Assembly (NCBI GenBank): GCA_003024985.2
Contig: PXIH01S0007755.1
Length of the DNA: 11,920 nucleotides
Strand: one strand, 5' to 3'
From: Euperipatoides rowelli
Taxonomy: Eukaryota > Onychophora > Udeonychophora > Euonychophora > Peripatopsidae
Of the stretch, positions 8,739 to 11,920 are shown piece by piece (position 1 is the first letter of the stretch; the number at the start of each line of letters is the position of its first letter). The notes below the pieces were generated by a model. It saw nothing but the letters and a program-made list of their open reading frames with translations. It searched no databases and had not been told where the DNA came from. Both the position numbers and the translations under genes were made by a program.

Positions 8739-8908
8739 ACTGTGGTTATTTATAAAAAAATCCAAGTACTAAGAGGAAAGCAAACTTTAAAAGTTTGAAT
8801 GAATTAAATCTTTTGAGTGATAACAAATATTTTTTTATTCTTGATTAGTGTTCCTGAGGCTAACAAATATTTAAAAATACAGATAAAGATAGGGATGTTA
8901 ATTTATAT

Positions 8909-9225
8909 TTAAAATTTGGTACTGACCGGTTCAGTAATTTCTTGGCTCTTAGGTAAAATTACCCTAAGTTTAAGATCCTCTGATCCTCCCCCCCCCTCCC
9001 CCCAAAAAAAGTTTCAAAATCCAGATGTTCTTGTTTACTGTTAAAGTGTATGCAAAATATACATTAACAAAAATTAGCCAAGTAATTTCTTAGCTTTTAG
9101 ATACATTTCAAAACTGAGTTTCATTACTTTCAGGTTAATGAAATAGTTTCATAATTAGGTAACCATTGGGACCCTGACACTTACTTAAAATTTGATACCT
9201 ATAGGCTAATTGATTTTAGCTATCA
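8909..9225. repeat. Degenerate repeated motif, about 130-150 bp spacing
   Basis: The 28 bases at 8933-8960 and 9081-9108 agree at 23 positions (AGTAATTTCTT-GCT-TTAG-TA core), 148 bp apart. The bases before the first copy, TTAAAATTTGGTAC at 8909, recur as TTAAAATTTGATAC at 9185. This suggests an eroded tandem or dispersed repeat. In A+T-rich DNA chance similarity is not excluded. Confidence 0.35.
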
Positions 9226-10933
9226 CAAAGATTTGCAATACAAATAGATAGACACATATTAGTACAAGCTATTCTGAGTTAGAGTACCCTGCAGTAATTA
9301 ATCTATGTGCAAAATTTTATAGATACTATTTTTTTCATCAAATTATTAGATATAACACAACTTTCAGACTAAAAGGAGATATTATTGCAATAAACGTTAT
9401 TGTAAAAATGATTCAGTTATCCCAAAATAGAGTTAAATCTCAATAATAAGTAGAAATACCTTTTTAAAGAAGAAATAATAAAAGGAAAAATTATTGGTGG
9501 AACAGTCTATATCCATTAATGCCATCTCTGCTTAATTGTAAGAAGGCCACCACATTTACTAATTTTTTTTTCTAATGTAGTTTGACCTATGTTCTATACC
9601 AAATATTTACTTCTGTGGACTAAGTTCCAAAGTATCTGGACCGATGTTTTATTGGAAGGATGAGGATAATCTAAAAAACATTGGTCAGGGTAGCTCAAAC
9701 ATATATGGATAGTATAACACCTATTTTTATTTCAGACACCTCAAAAAAACTATATGGACCCAATTAAGGCTGGATTTCTTAAGAATATTTATAATATTAA
9801 AAAAAAAAAGAAATGATAGATTATATATCAATTGAAAATGTATATTCCAGAAGGTATTTAAACCCAGGAATTCTAACTTATGAATATACAGTATCATGGT
9901 AAAAACAAGATTACCAGATGATTTGTTCTATTTGTTAAATTCAATAACATGTAGAATATTTTTTTTTTTGCTGAATCCATAACCACTTGTAAATTAGCAT
10001 AATTACATAATTGTAAAGTGTTCTGAAAGAAAATTTTGAAAGTGTTTAACTGCTGAGTAAAATTAATGGACTATTGAACACATTTTATTTTAATCTTCTA
10101 GTAATAGGACCCATATCCTTATGGGTTAAGATCTTAAATTACGATGCATGTCATTAATTATTTTAATACATGAATAAATGTATAATATATCATCAACATC
10201 CCTTATTTAGCTACAGAAAGTTCTCCAAAACTTCTCTGGTTGTTAGCTTCCATTGATATATGGCAAGCTTTCTTATTCATTCATAGGGCATCAGACTTTT
10301 TTTTTGGTCACTTTTTTTTCTTGGAATCAGTTGAGTATATTTTAGTCCACTTATTATCTTTCCTCCTTATAACGTGTCTTGCTCTATCTCTATTTTAACT
10401 GCTTAACTAACTATTAATTTTCAAAAAAGTGTAAAAAAAAAAAAAAAAAAAGCCTATTTCTTTTATCTTCTATTTTTAATGTTTTTATATCACTAAGACT
10501 AAAATGACATTTATTGATTTTCTATAATAATTTGCCTTTAATAAAAAACAAAATTAATTTCCTAGAGTTACAAACTACATAATAAACAAGTGACAAATGA
10601 ATGCTTTTATTATTCAATAATCTGAATATTTTATATAAAACAAGTTGTTTACAACCTGACAAAAATATAATACAAATTGAAATAGATAATATACAGTAAA
10701 ATGATCAATTATACATAGCCTAGTATTGTACAGTATATAATAATATACAATATATACAATCATATTCAATAACTTAATATACGATATCTAATAATAATAA
10801 ATTATATCTTAAAATATTCAAAGATTTTCATTTCATATAAAATATGGAAATTAGAGGGTTAAACCAAAATGCGGTCAAATTAATACAATATTTTGAATAA
10901 ACTTTCAATATGGGCTTACTTCAGCTTCATTTC

Positions 10934-10979
10934 CCAGCTAAATTCGTAAAAAATTCTAATGTATGCTTAATTTAGCTGG
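10934..10979. repeat. 11-bp inverted repeat forming a hairpin
   Basis: CCAGCTAAATT (10934-10944) and its exact complement AATTTAGCTGG (10969-10979) flank a 24-base loop. A further pair, TCAGC (10921-10925) and GCTGA (10981-10985), extends the stem with an asymmetric bulge. It could be a relic of a small inverted-repeat element; no function is evident. Confidence 0.45.
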
Positions 10980-11438
10980 TGCTGAGATAACTTTGGAAAA
11001 TATATTTTAGCTGAAAAGAAATTTAATGTTTTCTCAGGCAAATTTGGTTAAGTGGTTAATTAATTTTTTTATTTCTAAAAAATATTACTAACTTATTTTT
11101 ATGCTCTAACCCAGTCAGACCTTTTTTCCTTCCATGTTATTCCTATCATATATCACTCAATAGTTTTTTGAGTGAGTTTGTAGTGTTATAATTGTCTTTG
11201 TATTTAGGTTCCTATTATTAGCACTATATAGTCATTGAAGCTAATATGCTTTGTTGTAATATAATACAAATGTTGTGGGAATCCAATGGCCGCCATTATC
11301 ATATTTTTAGTTGTCTGATATGAAAAATTAAGCATAATTTAATAGCATGATCCATTTTCATATTTTTGTATATGCTTGTGTGTTAGAGGGGGAGGGGCGA
11401 ACACTTATTTTTGTTTTTCTTACAAACAATGGCACTAA

Positions 11439-11920
11439 TCTCTATTAAAAGATCATCAGCATGGATTTAGGAAAGGGCATTCATGTAGTATAAATCTATT
11501 GGAAGCAATAGATAAATGGACAAAAAACAAAGAATGTGGTTGGGATACGGCTGTATTATACACTGATTTTACCTCCGCTTTCGATACTGTAGACCATACA
11601 ATATTGATAGAGAAATTAATTAATATGAAAATTGATTCAAATCTAATTAAATGGATTTACAGTTTTATTTCTACTAGGAAGATCTGGATAATGATAGATG
11701 GCATAACATCAAATGTATTTCACTGTAATACNGGCCTACCTCAAGGTGGAGTACTATCTGCAGTTTTGTTTAATTTGTATGTGACAGATTTTGCCTATTT
11801 ATATAGTATAAACTCATGCATTTCATCATATGCTGATGACTTTAAGCTATTTAGAACGATTCAAAACAAACAGGATTTATGTGATTTTCAAAGTGATATT
11901 GATTACTTTGCTAAATGGTC
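11439..11920 (+). CDS. Jockey/CR1-type LINE reverse transcriptase, partial, open
   Basis: A single frame of 160 codons without stops runs to the window edge; a TAA at 11436-11438 lies just before it, so the element is probably 5'-truncated close to 11430-11440. RT motifs are in order: DHQHGFRKGHSC (11451 on), LYTDFTSAFDTVDH (motif A, Asp at 11565-11567), GLPQGGVLSAVLFNLYVTD (motif B), and SSYADDFKLF (YADD, 11829-11840). The segment ends in DYFAKW, as in the post-YADD helix of the family. It differs clearly from the L1/Tx1-like elements in this window. The lack of stops suggests a younger insertion than the others. A single N at 11732 falls in a third codon position and leaves the frame intact. 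Confidence 0.87.

Larger units (their letters stand above)
3890..8760 (+). mobile_element. Near full-length, decayed L1/Tx1-like LINE
   Basis: This element has an ORF1 with a zinc knuckle, then an ORF2 with AP-endonuclease, RT and C-terminal CCHC parts in order. It ends in AATAAA and a short A run at 8760. The 5' limit is estimated from a change from A+T-rich intron to G/T-rich sequence near 3880-3910; no clear target-site duplication was found. The sense strand is rich in G and T. Many frameshifts and stops make it inactive. It is antisense to TMLHE and head to head with the minus-strand LINE of the same clade; exon B lies between their 5' ends. Confidence 0.85.
8761..11430. other. A+T-rich non-coding stretch, no gene recognised
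   Basis: This 2.7-kb stretch has no convincing gene on either strand and no recognisable TMLHE exon. It contains a C-rich run (8985-9003) followed by A7, a 19-base A run (10433-10451), and TA-rich DNA around 10620-10810. It also holds a weak repeated motif (8909-9225) and a hairpin (10934-10979). It is probably intron or intergenic DNA containing old unrecognised repeats. Confidence 0.6.

Noticed and set aside
9581-9712. A 43-codon open stretch on the plus strand after a pyrimidine-rich TTTCTAATGTAG
   Set aside because: It could be an exon, but no family is recognised, it ends in a stop without a clear donor, and such lengths occur by chance.
10186-10398. A 70-codon open stretch, hydrophobic and Phe-rich, on the plus strand
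   Set aside because: It has no start codon; the composition follows T runs, and no domain is recognised.
10620-10810. TA-rich stretch as a possible replication origin or satellite
   Set aside because: It is only low-complexity DNA with short imperfect palindromes; no regular unit is visible.

Overview
The window looks like a piece of an A+T-rich animal genome, most likely an invertebrate. Two short exons with consensus splice sites sit in a field of decayed retrotransposons, with long stretches of intron or intergenic DNA. Nothing suggests bacterial DNA: there are no operons or ribosome binding sites, and long open frames occur only in retrotransposon remnants. A hAT end of a type I recall from arthropod genomes hints at an arthropod, but weakly.

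Host gene. Two intact minus-strand exons encode adjacent parts of trimethyllysine dioxygenase (TMLHE, first enzyme of carnitine synthesis). They are exon A (531-754) and exon B (3507-3682, carrying the H-x-D iron-binding pair). Their intron phases fit each other exactly. However, their genomic order is reversed relative to the protein: B lies upstream of A on the transcribed strand. Splicing B to A in place would give an immediate stop. This is the most notable observation; it implies a local duplication or rearrangement, or an assembly error.

Transposons, left to right. (1) 1-482, plus: the 3' end of a CR1/Jockey-superfamily LINE with a palindrome and an (AAT)n tail. (2) About 833-3240, minus: a 5'-truncated L1/Tx1-like LINE with RT and C-terminal CCHC domains. 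(3) 3315-3456: a hexamer repeat followed by one end of a hAT DNA transposon. (4) About 3890-8760, plus: a long, heavily frameshifted L1/Tx1-like LINE with a zinc-knuckle ORF1 and an ORF2 of AP-endonuclease, RT and C-terminal CCHC parts. It shares its 3' end sequence with element 2, so the two copies lie head to head around exon B. (5) 11439 to the window end, plus: a 5'-truncated Jockey/CR1-type RT with no stop codon in the visible part.

The interval 8761-11430 holds no recognisable gene. It contains homopolymer runs, a possible degenerate repeat of about 130-150 bp spacing, and a hairpin. Apart from the TMLHE exons, the reading frames in this window are retrotransposon remnants. No genes cooperate here beyond the LINE ORF1/ORF2 pairs.
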